This document shows positions 63,272 to 64,000 of a DNA stretch of 64,000 bases, in pieces. A model generated the notes under the pieces. It was not told the DNA's origin and did not search any database. It saw only the letters and a list, made by a program, of their open reading frames with translations. Origin of the DNA: Rhizobium lentis (GTDB taxonomy: Bacteria; Pseudomonadota; Alphaproteobacteria; Rhizobiales; Rhizobiaceae); assembly GCF_017352135.1 (NCBI RefSeq), contig NZ_CP071455.1, positions 186,001 through 250,000 of the forward strand. The letters run 5' to 3'. Every line of letters begins with the position of its first letter. Position 1 is the first letter of the stretch. The position numbers and the translations under genes are program-made.

Positions 63272-63976
63272 TCAAGTATCCGTGGAAATATCGTCCCAGT
63301 CCTGATCCATATAGCCGATCAGCCAATTGAGGGCGTAGTGGCGTTCATAGACGACGCCCCTATCCAATCCGCCGGGCGGCTCTTCGCCCTTCAACCTGGC
63401 GTTCACGGCGGCCCAATCGTATCGGTAGATCAGGTCGGCGGCATCGAGAAGTTCGGCCTGCGGACGCAGCCTGGCGCGGCGCATCAAGCCGTCCGTCCCC
63501 AGCTCGCGGAGCGTGTTGGCGATGGACGGAACGTCGCAAATATGGTCGGGACGTTCGAGGTCCGGCACAATCCCAAGCGCCCACAACATCACATGGACGC
63601 CTTCGTAACGCCAGGTGAAGTTCGTCCGATCCTGATCGGAGGGATCGGGATCGTCCATGAAAGCCTGTTCCTTCGGGGTGAAAAACCCCTCCGCGCTGAA
63701 CTGGCGAATAAGCGTCTGCCCCATCGCATGGTCGCCGGTCTCGCCTTTCACGGCGACGATCGCCAGCGCAATGGTCCGCTGGACGACAGCCATCGTCTTT
63801 CGCCGGGTACTCTCGTTTTCGGGGGCGATGGTCGGCAGATGATCGATAGTCGGCACGCCCTCCGATTGAAGTTGGGCAATGGACCGGGCCTTGCGCGCTT
63901 GAGCCTCGTCGGCGGGCTGCGAAACTGCCTGCACTGGAAGAAGCAATGCAAGGATGGTGGAGAATATGCGCTTCAT
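63272..63976 (-). CDS. secreted DUF4272 family protein
   Basis: A 234-residue protein of DUF4272. A signal peptide is clear: MKRIFSTILALLLPVQAVSQ, cleaved near PADEAQA. Family marks are RTIALAIVAVKGETGDHAM, the tryptophan-rich FTWRYEGVHVMLWALGIVPD, DAADLIYRYDWAAVNARLKG and HYALNWLIGYMDQDWDDIST at the C-terminus. The ATG has AGGAG upstream. DUF4272 has no established function; most members are cytoplasmic, so the secreted form is slightly unusual. Confidence 0.87.
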   Translation of the reverse strand: MKRIFSTILALLLPVQAVSQPADEAQARKARSIAQLQSEGVPTIDHLPTIAPENESTRRKTMAVVQRTIALAIVAVKGETGDHAMGQTLIRQFSAEGFFTPKEQAFMDDPDPSDQDRTNFTWRYEGVHVMLWALGIVPDLERPDHICDVPSIANTLRELGTDGLMRRARLRPQAELLDAADLIYRYDWAAVNARLKGEEPPGGLDRGVVYERHYALNWLIGYMDQDWDDISTDT

Positions 63977-64000
63977 CGTGGGCTGGCTCCTGTCATCTCA

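Noticed and set aside
1..64000. CRISPR arrays, insertion sequences, tRNA or rRNA genes
   Set aside because: No short regularly spaced repeats, transposase-like proteins or tRNA cloverleaf patterns were recognised. The only regular repeat is the coding HAMP array.

Overview
The window is high-GC DNA typical of a fast-growing rhizobium (Rhizobium leguminosarum/etli type alphaproteobacterium), probably a large replicon with much accessory metabolism. Evidence: tightly overlapping ABC-transporter/catabolic operons, a DUF982 protein, EcfG-type promoters (GGAAC-N16/17-CGTT), rhizobial intergenic palindromes, a TreS-maltokinase fusion and an N-terminally extended GlgE. No rRNA, tRNA, insertion sequence or CRISPR array was recognised.

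Region 1 (1-10094, minus strand) reads as one long catabolic operon: a CoA-transferase (frameshifted), an SDR, a MaoC hydratase, a HutC-like GntR regulator, a histidine/phenylalanine ammonia-lyase homologue, then an OpuC-type quaternary-amine importer (binding protein, two permeases, ATPase cut by the window edge) with an ornithine-cyclodeaminase-family enzyme and a PhnD-like protein between its parts. The lyase lacks the Ala-Ser-Gly tripeptide that forms the MIO cofactor. A perfect TGTA-N2-TACA palindrome, the HutC-type operator, lies just upstream of the first gene. My inference is catabolism of a quaternary-ammonium (betaine) form of an aromatic or imidazole amino acid through an arylacrylate and CoA thioesters. 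This is the best candidate for an undescribed system.

Region 2 (10.1-26.8 kb) holds a YeiH-type exporter with a divergent LysR regulator, an EamA transporter, a DUF763 protein, a set equivalent to E. coli clsB/ybhN/ybhP (phospholipase D, YbhN-like, EEP phosphatase), a frameshifted chemoreceptor, and a LacI-controlled amino-acid ABC transporter with a fused permease-ATPase and a D-amino-acid-oxidase-type flavoprotein.

Region 3 (26.8-31.0 kb) is a cluster of small proteins, several behind EcfG-like promoters, and looks like a general stress response island. Similar promoters precede the phospholipase D gene, the ybhN-like gene, a 43.6 kb gene pair and the glgE-treS-glgB operon.

Region 4 (31.0-35.4 kb) carries malQ and treZ without a visible treY, then an AT-richer secreted-protein gene. 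Region 5 (35.5-43.5 kb) is a two-gene signalling operon: a 2100-residue soluble hybrid kinase with 11 tandem 92-residue HAMP-type repeats and a REC-kinase-REC protein. Region 6 (43.6-50.9 kb) has a FecBCD-type importer and an Lrp regulator divergent from an aromatic aminotransferase and a thiamine-diphosphate enzyme. Region 7 (50.9-59.6 kb) is the GlgE pathway: glgE, treS-maltokinase and glgB. Region 8 (59.8-64 kb) has a secreted small protein, a metallo-hydrolase, a frameshifted phosphotransferase, a CorA-type channel and a DUF4272 protein.

Four otherwise well-formed genes each carry one apparent single-base loss (near 9040, 19352, 30179 and 61318), which suggests sequence error more than decay.
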